A DNA stretch of 49,029 bases from DASUFI01 sp036274635 (GTDB lineage Bacteria > Planctomycetota > B15-G4), in the NCBI GenBank assembly GCA_036274635.1, contig DASUFI010000113.1, positions 1-49,029 of the forward strand, read 5' to 3'. This document shows positions 34,040-43,013 of the stretch, in pieces. Positions within the stretch are counted from its first letter, which is position 1; the number at the start of each line of letters is the position of its first letter. Below the pieces are notes generated by a model, which ran no database searches, had not been told where the DNA came from, and saw only the letters and a program-made list of their open reading frames with translations. A program made the position numbers and the translations under genes.

Positions 34040-35464
34040 ATGACCAAGGCCGACCTGGGCGTCTGGGGTCTCGGCACGATGGGCGGCAACCTCGCGCTCA
34101 ACGCCGCCGAGCACGGCATCACCGTGGCGATGGCCAATCGCAAGCCGGAGCGCGGCCGCGAGATCGCCGCCGCGAACGCGCGCGAGCCGTGGGGCGCGCG
34201 GCTGCTGCCCTGCGATGACGCGGCCGCCTTCGTCGGCGCCCTCGAGCCGCCGCGGCGCGTGCTGCTCATGGTGCCGGCCGGCGCGCCGGTGGACGACTCC
34301 ATCGCGCAGCTGGCGCCCCTGCTGCATGGCGGCGACATCCTCGTCGACGGCGGCAACAGCCTGTGGAGCGACACGCGCGCCCGCCAGGCCGCGCTGCGCG
34401 ACAAGCACATCGCCTTCGTCGGCATGGGCGTCTCGGGCGGCGAGGAGGGCGCGCGCCACGGGCCCTCGATGATGGCGGGCGGCGACGCGCCGGCCTTCGC
34501 GCGGCTGCGGCCGGTGCTCGAGGCCATGGCCGCCGTCACGGACACCGGTCCGTGCGTCGCGCTCGTGGGCCCGGACGGCGCGGGCCACTTCGCCAAGATG
34601 GTGCACAACGGCGTCGAGTACGCCGACATGCAGCTGCTCGCGGAGACCTGGGACGTGCTGCACCGCGGCGCGGGCCTCCCGGCAGCCGAGGTCGCGCGCC
34701 TCTTCGCCGAGTGGAACCGCGGGCCGCTCGAGTCCTTCCTGCTGGAGCTGGCCGCGCGCGTCCTGTCCAAGCGCGACGAGCGCACGGGCCGGCCGCTGGT
34801 GGAGCTGGTCTCGGACGCGGCGGCGCAGAAGGGCACCGGCCGGTGGACCGTGCAGGCCGCCCTCGAGCTGGGCGTGCCGGTTCCCACCATCGCCGCGGCG
34901 GTGGACGCGCGCACGCTCTCCGCGGACCGCGAGGGACGGCACGACGCCTCGGCCCGGCTCACGGGGCCGGGCGGCCCGTCGCCCTTCATGGAGTCGCGCG
35001 ACGGCTGGATCGACGGCACGCGGCGCGCGCTGCACGCCGCGCGCGTCGTGGCCTGGGCGCAGGGCCTGCACCTGCTCTCCGCCGCCTCGCGCGCGCACGA
35101 CTGGAGCGTGGACACCTCCGAGCTGCTGCGCATCTGGACCGGCGGCTGCATCCTGCGCGCGCGCATGCTGACGCCCATGCGCGCCGCCTTCCGCGAGCAA
35201 CCGGCCCTGCCCAACCTCGCGCTCGCGCCGGAGTTCGCGCGGCTGCTGGCCGAGGCGCAGCCCGCCTGGCGCGCGGTGGTCGCCGCCGGCGTCGGCGCCG
35301 GGCTGCCGCTGCCGGCCCTCTCGGCCAGCCTCGCCTGGTACGACACGGTGCGCGCGGCCGAGCTGCCCACGAACCTCACGCAGGCGCAGCGCGATGCCTT
35401 CGGCCACCACGGCTTCGTGCGCAGGGACGACCCCGAGGCCCGGCCCACGCACGCGGTCTGGTAG
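34040..35464 (+). CDS. gnd: 6-phosphogluconate dehydrogenase, decarboxylating
   Basis: 474 residues, full length for the long form. GLGTMGGNLALN near the N-terminus binds NADP, DGGNSLW and GVSGGEEGARHGPSMMAGG hold the substrate, and KMVHNGVEY carries the catalytic Lys. It makes ribulose-5-phosphate and NADPH, completing the oxidative pentose phosphate branch with zwf and pgl. TATCCT ends six bases before the ATG and there is no ribosome binding site, so gnd may have its own promoter and a leaderless message besides read-through from zwf-pgl. Confidence 0.98.
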   Translation: MTKADLGVWGLGTMGGNLALNAAEHGITVAMANRKPERGREIAAANAREPWGARLLPCDDAAAFVGALEPPRRVLLMVPAGAPVDDSIAQLAPLLHGGDILVDGGNSLWSDTRARQAALRDKHIAFVGMGVSGGEEGARHGPSMMAGGDAPAFARLRPVLEAMAAVTDTGPCVALVGPDGAGHFAKMVHNGVEYADMQLLAETWDVLHRGAGLPAAEVARLFAEWNRGPLESFLLELAARVLSKRDERTGRPLVELVSDAAAQKGTGRWTVQAALELGVPVPTIAAAVDARTLSADREGRHDASARLTGPGGPSPFMESRDGWIDGTRRALHAARVVAWAQGLHLLSAASRAHDWSVDTSELLRIWTGGCILRARMLTPMRAAFREQPALPNLALAPEFARLLAEAQPAWRAVVAAGVGAGLPLPALSASLAWYDTVRAAELPTNLTQAQRDAFGHHGFVRRDDPEARPTHAVW

Positions 35465-35527
35465 GCCTCGCCCCTTGCGCGCTGCGGCGCGCGGCGCTGC
35501 AATGGGGGCGTCGACCGGGGGATCGTC

Positions 35528-36076
35528 ATGGTGTTCGTCGTCGCACTTCTGCTGGGCGTGCTCGTCGCGAGCTTCGTCGAGTACGGCGTGCACAGGCTCA
35601 TGCACGCGGGTCTGGTCGCCGGCAAGAAGCACGCCGAGCACCACCGCGACGGCTGGGGCCAGGGCTTCTGGCCCGAGCTGGGCGACTACCTCCTGCCCGG
35701 CGCGCCGCTGCTGCTGCCGCCGTGGTTCATCAGCCTGGAGGCCGGCGCGGGCTGGACGGTGGGCAGCCTCGGCTACGCGGCCTGGTCGGCCTGGGCCCAC
35801 CAGCTGCAGCACGAGCACCCGGCCGCCTGCCGCTGGATGTGGCGGCGCCTCCCGGTGCACTACGTGCACCACCGCGACCACATGTGGGAGCACAACTTCG
35901 GCCTCGGCGTGGACTGGTGGGACCACGTCTTCGGCACATGGCGACACGTGCCCTTCGGCACGGTGCTGGACCTCGAGCGGGAGCAGGCCAGCCCCTTCGA
36001 CATCCACTGGCGGCGCACCGGGGGCGAGGGGCAGCCGCTGGCACGCGTGACGGAACGTCCGCCCGCAGCAGGCTGA
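35528..36076 (+). CDS. Fatty acid hydroxylase / sterol desaturase family membrane enzyme
   Basis: 182 residues with three or four membrane helices. The di-iron histidine clusters are complete: HRLMH (22-26), HAEHH (35-39), HQLQHEH (about 91-97) and HYVHHRDHMWEHN (about 111-123). The family uses oxygen to hydroxylate or desaturate lipids at the membrane. The short length fits the bacterial forms that act on carotenoids, hopanoids or fatty acids; which one cannot be told. GGGGGATCGTC before ATG 35528 is the ribosome binding site. A hairpin covers the stop codon. Confidence 0.9.
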   Translation: MVFVVALLLGVLVASFVEYGVHRLMHAGLVAGKKHAEHHRDGWGQGFWPELGDYLLPGAPLLLPPWFISLEAGAGWTVGSLGYAAWSAWAHQLQHEHPAACRWMWRRLPVHYVHHRDHMWEHNFGLGVDWWDHVFGTWRHVPFGTVLDLEREQASPFDIHWRRTGGEGQPLARVTERPPAAG

Positions 36077-36090
36077 GCAGCCGGCTCAGC
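36072..36090 (+). terminator. Hairpin over the stop codon of the hydroxylase gene
   Basis: GCTGAGC and GCTCAGC pair perfectly around AGCCG; the TGA stop lies inside the left arm. No T-run follows, so it may be a weak terminator or an mRNA-stabilising stem. Confidence 0.4.
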
Positions 36091-36148
36091 TGGCCGCGGG
36101 CCGTATCATCTGGCACGGGCCACGGTCGTTCCGCGGCCGCAGGCCCGG

Positions 36149-37258
36149 ATGCAGGACCGGGACGCCGCGGGAGTCGATGCACGCGTGGAATCCGTGAATC
36201 CCCCACCGGCACCGACACGGGGACCGCGCCTGCACACCAAGCTCGCCTGGTGCGTGCTGGCTCCGCTGATCGCGATGGCCGGCCTCGAATTCGTCGTCGT
36301 CGCCCTCGACATCGCGCCTCCTCGCGCCCGGCCGCTCTCGGTGTGGAACGCGGACCATGACGAGGAGCTCGACTCCGGCGAGGGCGACTACCGCTTCCAC
36401 GACGGCTGGCTGTGGGAGCCGCGCCCCGGCGCCACGCTCTACGGCGACGTCGTCAACGCCGACGGCCTGCGCGGGGAGCCGGTGCCGCGCGAGCCGCGCC
36501 CCGGGCTGCGCATCGCGGCCCTCGGCGAGTCGGTGACCTTCGGCATGCGCGTGCGCGCCGCCGACGCCTGGCCCGCCGTCCTGGAGCGGCTGCTCCGGGA
36601 GCGCGGCCTGGATGCGCAGGTGCTCGACTTCGGAGTGACCGGCCACACGATCGCGCAGGGTCGCGAGCTGTACCTGCAGCGCGTCTCCGCCTGGCGGCCC
36701 GACGTGCTCATCGCCTGCTTCCCGGGCGTCAACGAGTCCGCGCCCAAGTCCGACGGGCTGGACGACCTGGACAAGATCCAGCTCGTCCAGCGCCCCGCCT
36801 TCCGACTCCGCATCTACCTGGATCGCTTCGCGAGCGTGCGCTGGCTGGCATCCCTCCTCGGAGGGCACGCGGCGCCGAGTGCCCTTTCGCAGGCGCCGGC
36901 CAGCGCGACCGTGACGCGCCTGGGCACGGCCGACTTCACCAAGGTCATCGGGCAGCTGCGCGAGGACACGCGGGACCGGGGCTGCTCGCTGCTGCTGGTG
37001 TCGGCGGCCCGCAGCCGGCGCGGCGAGACGGCGCAGCCCGAGCTGCTCGAGTACACGACGGCGCTCGAGGGCATCGCCGCAGAGCTCGCGATCCCGGTCG
37101 CCGACGTGCGCGGCGCGTTCGCGAGTGCGCCCGTCCCCGAGAGCCTGCTCTACCTCGACACGTGGCACCCCACGCCGCAGGGGCACTGGCTGTACGCGCT
37201 CACGATCCTGGACGCGCTGGAACGCGGCGGCGCATTGGGCTCGGCGGGCAGCCGGTAG
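36149..37258 (+). CDS. Membrane-anchored SGNH/GDSL-type hydrolase
   Basis: 369 residues. One membrane helix (about 31-53) places the rest outside. GESVTFG (126-132) has the nucleophile Ser of block I, GVTGH (block II Gly) and GVNES (block III Asn) follow, and DTWHP (337-341) holds the Asp-His pair. It is therefore a complete SGNH esterase, likely acting on acylated polysaccharide or cell-wall sugars outside the membrane. TATCAT near 36104 may be the -10. The ATG at 36149 is the first in frame before the helix; the N-terminal 30 residues are Pro/Arg-rich. Confidence 0.82.
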   Translation: MQDRDAAGVDARVESVNPPPAPTRGPRLHTKLAWCVLAPLIAMAGLEFVVVALDIAPPRARPLSVWNADHDEELDSGEGDYRFHDGWLWEPRPGATLYGDVVNADGLRGEPVPREPRPGLRIAALGESVTFGMRVRAADAWPAVLERLLRERGLDAQVLDFGVTGHTIAQGRELYLQRVSAWRPDVLIACFPGVNESAPKSDGLDDLDKIQLVQRPAFRLRIYLDRFASVRWLASLLGGHAAPSALSQAPASATVTRLGTADFTKVIGQLREDTRDRGCSLLLVSAARSRRGETAQPELLEYTTALEGIAAELAIPVADVRGAFASAPVPESLLYLDTWHPTPQGHWLYALTILDALERGGALGSAGSR

Positions 37259-37299
37259 CAGGTCCCCCGGTTCGCGGCGCTTGTGCTGCTGACGCGGGC

Positions 37300-37554
37300 T
37301 CAGGCCGCGCCGCGCGCTGCGCTCTTGGGCGGACCCGCCCTGCCGAAGCCCGCGCCGTGACCGCCGTCCTGGATCCCGTCGAATTGCACCATGTAGCTGC
37401 CGGAGACACGCTCGGTGCCCAGGAGCCCGGACTCGGAATGCACGTTGCACGTGAAGCCCCGCGCCCGGAGGCACAGCGCGAAGTCGACGATGGACTTGTG
37501 GCACGCAACAAGGCACCGGTCGGGGAAGACTGGCGCGGCCGGAAGCCCTGACTC
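37300..37554 (-). other. 84-codon open frame in phase after the oxidase stop
   Basis: After the TAA of the copper oxidase the same frame stays open for 84 codons to TGA at 37300-37302. The sequence has coding character (CLVACHKSIVDFALCLRARG, then FTCNVHSESG) with four cysteines, but no start codon before an internal GTG or ATG. It may be the remnant of a separate gene, or an extension reached by read-through. No family recognised. Confidence 0.35.
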
Positions 37555-39561
37555 TTATTCCAGCTTCACGAACTTCCCAGCACTGGGTACGCGCACGCCG
37601 CCGTCATTGCCGACCACGAAGAGCACGTAGTAGCCAGGAGGACCGAAGGACGGACCCGGCGCCGTGGCCCGCACAGTGCCGATGACTGTGCTGCCCTGGG
37701 TCGAGATGACCTGGATGCTGTAGGCGAGCTCGATGTAGATCTGCGAACTGTCCTGGTGGTGAGTGATCGAGCCCGTCCGGATGAAGACGACGCGATCCGG
37801 AACTGCCGCTGCCGATGCGCCGGTGATCTTGAAGCTCACGTCGATCGGACGACGAAAGAGGGCGGTGGACGGCGCCTGGGTGATTTCCACGCTCCAGCCT
37901 TGGTGCATGTAGGCCGGTTCGTACACCTCCCCCGAGTACGACGACGTCCCGAACTGGCCACACTGTGGCGAGGCGGGATCAAGCGGCACCTCGTCGCCAC
38001 CGGCCACGAGTACCCGACCGCTGGGCAGGAGCAGACTGATGTGATGGTAGATGCGCGGCGGCCGCTTGTTGTAGACGGCCGCCGGGCACCAGTTCGCGAA
38101 GCTGTCGGGGACTGCAGCCGTGTATGAGCTCGAGCCACTGCCCGCCGTCTTCGTCGGACCGGGCCGATAGACCTCCGCCCACGCATGCGGTTCGTATGTG
38201 ATGAGCGGCTGCACGGTGTCGTTTTGTGGATCGGTCGCCGAGCCGCGGCTGATGAAGATGTCGCCGGTGGGCAGGATGGTTGCACTGCTGAAGACCCGCG
38301 GACAGAGGAGCGGCGCCTTGGCGACCAGCGTGCTGCTGCCCCCTGGCGTCGCTCCCGGCACGCAGTTGAGCTCCTTGACGTCGGAACGCACCATGATGGA
38401 TCCGTTGCAGCAGCTAGGGTCACCGCTGTCGCAGCCGTCCGAGCCGCAGAAGACCAGCACGCGATCGGTGCCGCCGTTCTCGGGACGCTGATGCAGTAGG
38501 ACCGAAGTTCCGTAGTACCGGTTGCGCGGCACGCCGCCGAGGGTGTCGGAGGGCCCACTGCCGAGCACTCCCGTGCTTGATCCCGTCAGCGGAGGCTGCA
38601 GGAACCAGGTCTCACCCACCGCATTGCCGCTGCCTGCGCAAAGCTCCACCAAGGCCGGCTGAGTATCACCCGAGATAAAAAACTCGCCCGTCGGCCCGGA
38701 GAGCTGGTGAACGCGCGGGTAGTACTCGAACTGGGTCGTGTCGCTGGCCATGAGCGTCTCCGCGATCCAGTCGACCGGCGTCGCCACGCACGGATTCGTG
38801 CCGCTGGGCTGCAACGGCACGAGCCGCTCCCACTCGCGGATGGCCGACGTGGGCGGCCCCTGGTTGGTATAGACGGTGCCGCCCATGATGAAGGGGTAGC
38901 CGTCAAATGCCTTCAGCATCGACACCGCAGTCGGATAATAGCGGTGCGTTGACATGTCGGGCCCGGGCTCCCACGGGTCGACGCTGCCATCGGTGATCGT
39001 TGGATCGAAGAACACCGTCCCAGGCGCACCGAGCACCGAGGTGAAAATTCCACCGCCGGCGATGACGAGGCGGCCATCGCTGTGCGCCGTATGGCCCGAG
39101 CAGAAAATGTCATAGGTGCAAGTGCCCCATTGCGCAGTGCTGCTGGGCCCAGGATACGGGCTGCAGAAGATGCTGGCATCGATCCATGTCGGGTTGGACT
39201 CGTTCCAGCGAGTCGTGCGTCCAGCCTCGTCCATCAAGAGGACGTCACCGGCGTGATCGCCGGTGGGAAGCAACATTGCGTGGGCGATCACCTTGCCCCC
39301 GCCGCCCGCACTGCAAGGATCGATACCGATGCAGACATCCGAGTTGGGGATGCACTGCTGGGTCTGAAGGTCGTAGTCGGTAGAGTGGAATACCCACGGG
39401 CCGAGCCAGCGGCCGTGCACTGACCAGACCTCCGACCCGGGCGCTGGCGCCCCGGCTGCGCAACCGGTCTGCGCCCAGATGGAAGGTGCACTCGCGAAGA
39501 GGGCCGAAATCCCGAACATGATGGCCGGAAACAGAACACGAACCCGAGGCTGGCAACGCAT
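37555..39561 (-). CDS. Exported copper radical oxidase, galactose/glyoxal oxidase-like
   Basis: 668 residues with a signal peptide (1-31, ...APSIWAQ). A kelch-type beta propeller carries every position of the mononuclear copper site: C154 in FCSGH and Y209 in HRYYPT, which would form the Tyr-Cys cofactor, Y505 and H506 in IYHHIS, and H601 in ITHHQD. The C-terminal DUF1929 domain (about 555-665) is the normal last domain. Such enzymes (AA5) oxidise primary alcohols or aldehydes and make H2O2 outside the cell. Extra cysteines (CDSGDPSCC near 376-385) suggest added disulfides. AAGGGGG before ATG 39561 is a strong ribosome binding site. Confidence 0.88.
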   Translation of the reverse strand: MRCQPRVRVLFPAIMFGISALFASAPSIWAQTGCAAGAPAPGSEVWSVHGRWLGPWVFHSTDYDLQTQQCIPNSDVCIGIDPCSAGGGGKVIAHAMLLPTGDHAGDVLLMDEAGRTTRWNESNPTWIDASIFCSPYPGPSSTAQWGTCTYDIFCSGHTAHSDGRLVIAGGGIFTSVLGAPGTVFFDPTITDGSVDPWEPGPDMSTHRYYPTAVSMLKAFDGYPFIMGGTVYTNQGPPTSAIREWERLVPLQPSGTNPCVATPVDWIAETLMASDTTQFEYYPRVHQLSGPTGEFFISGDTQPALVELCAGSGNAVGETWFLQPPLTGSSTGVLGSGPSDTLGGVPRNRYYGTSVLLHQRPENGGTDRVLVFCGSDGCDSGDPSCCNGSIMVRSDVKELNCVPGATPGGSSTLVAKAPLLCPRVFSSATILPTGDIFISRGSATDPQNDTVQPLITYEPHAWAEVYRPGPTKTAGSGSSSYTAAVPDSFANWCPAAVYNKRPPRIYHHISLLLPSGRVLVAGGDEVPLDPASPQCGQFGTSSYSGEVYEPAYMHQGWSVEITQAPSTALFRRPIDVSFKITGASAAAVPDRVVFIRTGSITHHQDSSQIYIELAYSIQVISTQGSTVIGTVRATAPGPSFGPPGYYVLFVVGNDGGVRVPSAGKFVKLE

Positions 39562-39599
39562 CGATTCCCCCTTTCCGTGAAAGACTCCTGCGAGGATTG

Positions 39600-41300
39600 C
39601 TAGGGCACGTCGATCCTCAGTCCATTGCTGGCCGCATAGCCAGAGACTCCGTCGCCGTCGACGATCCAGGCTTGTACGTGGACGACGGTTCCAAACGGGA
39701 TGCTCGCGGGCCAGTGCGCGGCGAGCTCCAATCCACCCGAAGCGTTCGTCGCGAATCCGATCAGGAGGTCTGGCGCCGGAACGAGCAGGCCGCCCTTGAA
39801 GGGCAGCAGCGCGGCCGAAAGGCCGATAACGATGGCGGCCGGTGCGCTGGCAATTGCGTCGGCGATGTTGACTTCCACGACCGCGCCCGGCGCGAGCGAG
39901 CCGGCGCCTAGCAGGCACGGCTCACCGTTGCCGCCCAGCAGCGCCGCGTCGATAAACGTCCACGGCTCCTCCGCGAAGGCGTATACCGTGACCGCGCCAA
40001 ATACGCTGGCCGCGTCCGTGACCTCGGATCCGCGCTCGCCGGCAAAGGCCTGATCTCCCGCCAGCAGCACCGCAGTGCCGAACTGCTGGCTGCCAGCGAG
40101 CACCGGCGGACCCGCTTCGGTCATCAGCTGCCACGTCGTGCCAGCACCCGCCAGGCTCGACGGAAGCTCGCGGTACATGTAGACCGCGCCTTCAGCGAGC
40201 GCGCCGTGGTGCGGCGCTCCGATCATCGCAGTCGCCCCCCGCAGCCCGACAGCCGCTCCGAACCCGTCGGACGGGATCGTGTCCGTTGCCGCGAAGGTGA
40301 ATTGGTGCACCCAGACGTCGTCCCACGGATCCGAGGGCGAGCCATTGTCGTCGAGCACGTAGAGATAGGCTCGATCCACGGCGCCGATCAGCACGCGCTG
40401 CCCATCGAAGTCGAGAGACCGCCCGAAGAGCGGGGCAGCGTCGCCGGGTGGTGGCTCAATCTTTGCAATCTGTGACCAGGTCCGGCCGGCGGCTGACGCA
40501 GTGATGCCGGCGTCGGAGGCGTGGAAGTGGTAGACCGCACCCGATGGAGCGCTGTTGTACGCTCCGACCAGCAGATCGCTGCCGGAGAGATCGACACGCT
40601 CGCCGAAGTGCTGGTTGAACTGTGGATCGCCGGCCTCGAGGATCGCCTCCTCGATCCACGTATCATCGACGGGATCGGCGGGCGTGCCGGCGTCATCGTG
40701 GCGGAAGACATGCACGAGGCCGTGCGGCAGCTCTCCGGGAGCCACTGCCCCCGTAGGTGCACCGACGGCCACGAGATCGCCGTCAAGCGACGCCGCCGTT
40801 CCGAAATTCGCGTTGAGCCCGATGCCCTGGAGACCGGTCAGCGTGGCTTCCAAGATCCAGTCATCGTCGGCTGGGTTCCCCAGCCGTCCCTCGTCAACCC
40901 TCCGGAACACATACGCGGCGCCCGGTCCACTGAATCCGCCCGTGGCGGGCGCCCCCACGACGAGATGGTCCCCTGAGATTCCGACAGCCCAGCCGAACTT
41001 GTCGCCGATCTGCGGCTGGAAGAGCTCGGCCTGCAGCACCCAGCCGTCATCGAGAGCATCGAGCGGCGAGTCGGTCCCCGTGCGGACGAAGACGGCGGCC
41101 TCGTACTGGCCACCCACCACGAGTTCGGTTCCGTCGAGGGCCAGCGCGATGCCGAAGGCATTGCCCGGAACCTGGATGGGCGGCGTGAGCTGGCCGGTGA
41201 CGCATTGCGCGTGGACGGCCGTGCACGTGGCGAGCAGCGGCAAGAGCACGAACGGCCACCGGGCGAAGCCTTCCGGCTGGATCGGATGAGCCAAGCCCAT
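39600..41300 (-). CDS. Exported FG-GAP repeat protein
   Basis: 566 residues. The signal peptide covers about 1-31 (FVLLPLLATCTAVHA). Seven FG-GAP units follow, each starting FG-(A/T/E/R)- and ending in a (V/I)GAP-like turn, such as FGWAVGISGDHLVVGAP and FGTAASLDGDLVAVGAP; together they form a seven-bladed propeller as in integrin alpha chains. From about residue 455 there is a C-terminal beta domain ending AWIVDGDGVSGYAASNG...P, shared with two orphan fragments in this window. It is a cell-surface or secreted adhesion-type protein. ATG 41300 is chosen because GGGGGAG lies eight bases upstream; ATG 41330 is an alternative. It lies 38 bases before the copper oxidase start and may be cotranscribed. 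Confidence 0.85.
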   Translation of the reverse strand: MGLAHPIQPEGFARWPFVLLPLLATCTAVHAQCVTGQLTPPIQVPGNAFGIALALDGTELVVGGQYEAAVFVRTGTDSPLDALDDGWVLQAELFQPQIGDKFGWAVGISGDHLVVGAPATGGFSGPGAAYVFRRVDEGRLGNPADDDWILEATLTGLQGIGLNANFGTAASLDGDLVAVGAPTGAVAPGELPHGLVHVFRHDDAGTPADPVDDTWIEEAILEAGDPQFNQHFGERVDLSGSDLLVGAYNSAPSGAVYHFHASDAGITASAAGRTWSQIAKIEPPPGDAAPLFGRSLDFDGQRVLIGAVDRAYLYVLDDNGSPSDPWDDVWVHQFTFAATDTIPSDGFGAAVGLRGATAMIGAPHHGALAEGAVYMYRELPSSLAGAGTTWQLMTEAGPPVLAGSQQFGTAVLLAGDQAFAGERGSEVTDAASVFGAVTVYAFAEEPWTFIDAALLGGNGEPCLLGAGSLAPGAVVEVNIADAIASAPAAIVIGLSAALLPFKGGLLVPAPDLLIGFATNASGGLELAAHWPASIPFGTVVHVQAWIVDGDGVSGYAASNGLRIDVP

Positions 41301-41479
41301 GCGCTTGCTCCCCCTAGACGACCAAGACATGTTGCAGGCTACGCCGGGTCGCCAAGTCTGTCGAGGCGCCGAACGAGCGGGCGACGGACGCGCCTGGTGC
41401 GGCGATCAGGCCTCATCGAGTTCGATTCTGCGGTAGTCGCGCCTCGCTTGACACCGCCGCCGCGTGCCGCGGCCGCGCC

Positions 41480-42997
41480 CTAAGCCAGGATCTCCGTGAT
41501 CAGGTCCACCTCCTGCGGCCCGGTGAGCCGGCGGTCCAGCCCGCCGTAGCGGTAGGTGAGCTTGTGATAGTCCAGGCCCATGAGGTGCAGGATCGTGGCG
41601 TGCAGCTCGCGCACGTGGTGGCGGCCCTCGACGGCCTCGGCGCCGATCTCGTCGGTGGCGCCGTAGCTGCCCGGCTTGACGCCCGCGCCGGCCAGCCACA
41701 TGGTGAAGCCCTTGGGGTTGTGGTCGCGGCCGTCGGGGCAGGCGGTCTGGCCGGCGCCCTCCATCTGGGCCACGGGCATGCGCCCGAACTCGCCGCCCCA
41801 GATGACCAGCGTCTCGTCGAGCAGGCCCGTGCGCGCGAGGTCGGTGAGCAGCGCGGAGACGGGCTTGTCGATCTCGGGGCAGTGGATCCCGAGGTTCTCC
41901 TCGACGCCGTTGTGCGCGTCCCACGACTGCTGCTGCGCGCCGCCGCCCTGGTAGATCTGCACGAAGCGCACGCCGCGCTCGACCAGCCGGCGCGCGAGCA
42001 GGCACTGGCGCCCGAAGGCCGCGGGCCCGATGCTCAAGGAGTGACGGCCCGCGGGCTCGTTCAGCGCGTACATCTCGCGCGTGGCCTCGGTCTCCTGGCT
42101 CAGGTCCAGCGCCTCGGGCGCCGTCTCCTGCATCTGGTAGGCCAGCTCGTAGCTGCCGATGCGCGCGGCCAGCTCCGAGTAGTTCGGCCGCGCTTCGGCG
42201 TGCAGGCGGTTCAGGGCCGCCAGCGCCTCGATCTGCTCGCGCTGCATCTCGCGCGTGAGGCCGGCGCGCACCGAGGACGGCGAGGGCGACAGGTCCAGCA
42301 GCGGATCCCCCAACGAGCGGAAGAGCGTGCCCTGGTAGGCCGCGGGCATGTAGCCGCTGGCCCAGTTGACCGCGCCCGAGATGGGGCCGCCGCGCGGGTC
42401 GTGCATGACCACGAATCCCGGCAGCTTGTTGTTCTGGGTGCCCAGCCCGTAGGCCAGCCATGAGCCTAGGGCCGGGTGGCCCTGCAGGATCTGGCCGCTG
42501 TTCATCTGCAGCACCGCCGAGCCGTGCGCGAACGAGTCCGTGTACAGGCTCTTGAGCAGGCACAGCTTGTCCATGTGCTGCGACATCAGCGGCAGTGCGT
42601 CCGAGCACCACTGCCCCGTCTCGCCGTGCCGCGCGAAGACGCGCTTGCTGCCCAGGATCTTGCTGGGCTGCGGCTTGTGGCGCCGGCGCTCCAGCTCGAT
42701 GGTCTGGCCGTCGCGCTTCTGCAGCTCGGGCTTGTAGTCGAACAGGTCCATCTGCGACGGGCCGCCGAACATGAACAGGAAGATGCAGTGCTTGGCCTTG
42801 ACCGGGAAGTGCGGCGGCTTCGGGGCCAGCGGGTCGAGGTAGCCGGGCGCGCCGTCGCCGGCCTCCGCGTCCGGCGCGAACAGGCCGGCCGCGCCCAGCA
42901 GCGACAGCAGCGAGAGGCCGGCCGCGCTGCCGCCGGCGCACTGCAGGAACTTGCGGCGTGAGAGCTGGTCGGCGCGCGCGTCGGTGGGGTCGGTCAT
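41480..42997 (-). CDS. DUF1501 protein, Tat-exported
   Basis: 505 residues. SRRKFLQ (13-19) followed by a hydrophobic stretch is a twin-arginine signal, so the protein is exported folded. The body shows family motifs: CIFLFMFGGPSQMDLFD, AHGSAV...HPALGSWLAYGLG, GVRFVQIYQGGG...WDAH, LVIWGGEFGR and GRDHNPKGFTMWLAG. The fold is alkaline-phosphatase/sulfatase-like; metal ligands may be Asp/His in DGRDHN and HH. The activity is not established, but the gene is regularly paired with a PSD1 cytochrome, as here, 16 bases upstream on the same strand. Confidence 0.95.
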   Translation of the reverse strand: MTDPTDARADQLSRRKFLQCAGGSAAGLSLLSLLGAAGLFAPDAEAGDGAPGYLDPLAPKPPHFPVKAKHCIFLFMFGGPSQMDLFDYKPELQKRDGQTIELERRRHKPQPSKILGSKRVFARHGETGQWCSDALPLMSQHMDKLCLLKSLYTDSFAHGSAVLQMNSGQILQGHPALGSWLAYGLGTQNNKLPGFVVMHDPRGGPISGAVNWASGYMPAAYQGTLFRSLGDPLLDLSPSPSSVRAGLTREMQREQIEALAALNRLHAEARPNYSELAARIGSYELAYQMQETAPEALDLSQETEATREMYALNEPAGRHSLSIGPAAFGRQCLLARRLVERGVRFVQIYQGGGAQQQSWDAHNGVEENLGIHCPEIDKPVSALLTDLARTGLLDETLVIWGGEFGRMPVAQMEGAGQTACPDGRDHNPKGFTMWLAGAGVKPGSYGATDEIGAEAVEGRHHVRELHATILHLMGLDYHKLTYRYGGLDRRLTGPQEVDLITEILA

Positions 42998-43013
42998 GGT
43001 GCAGGCTCGCGGG

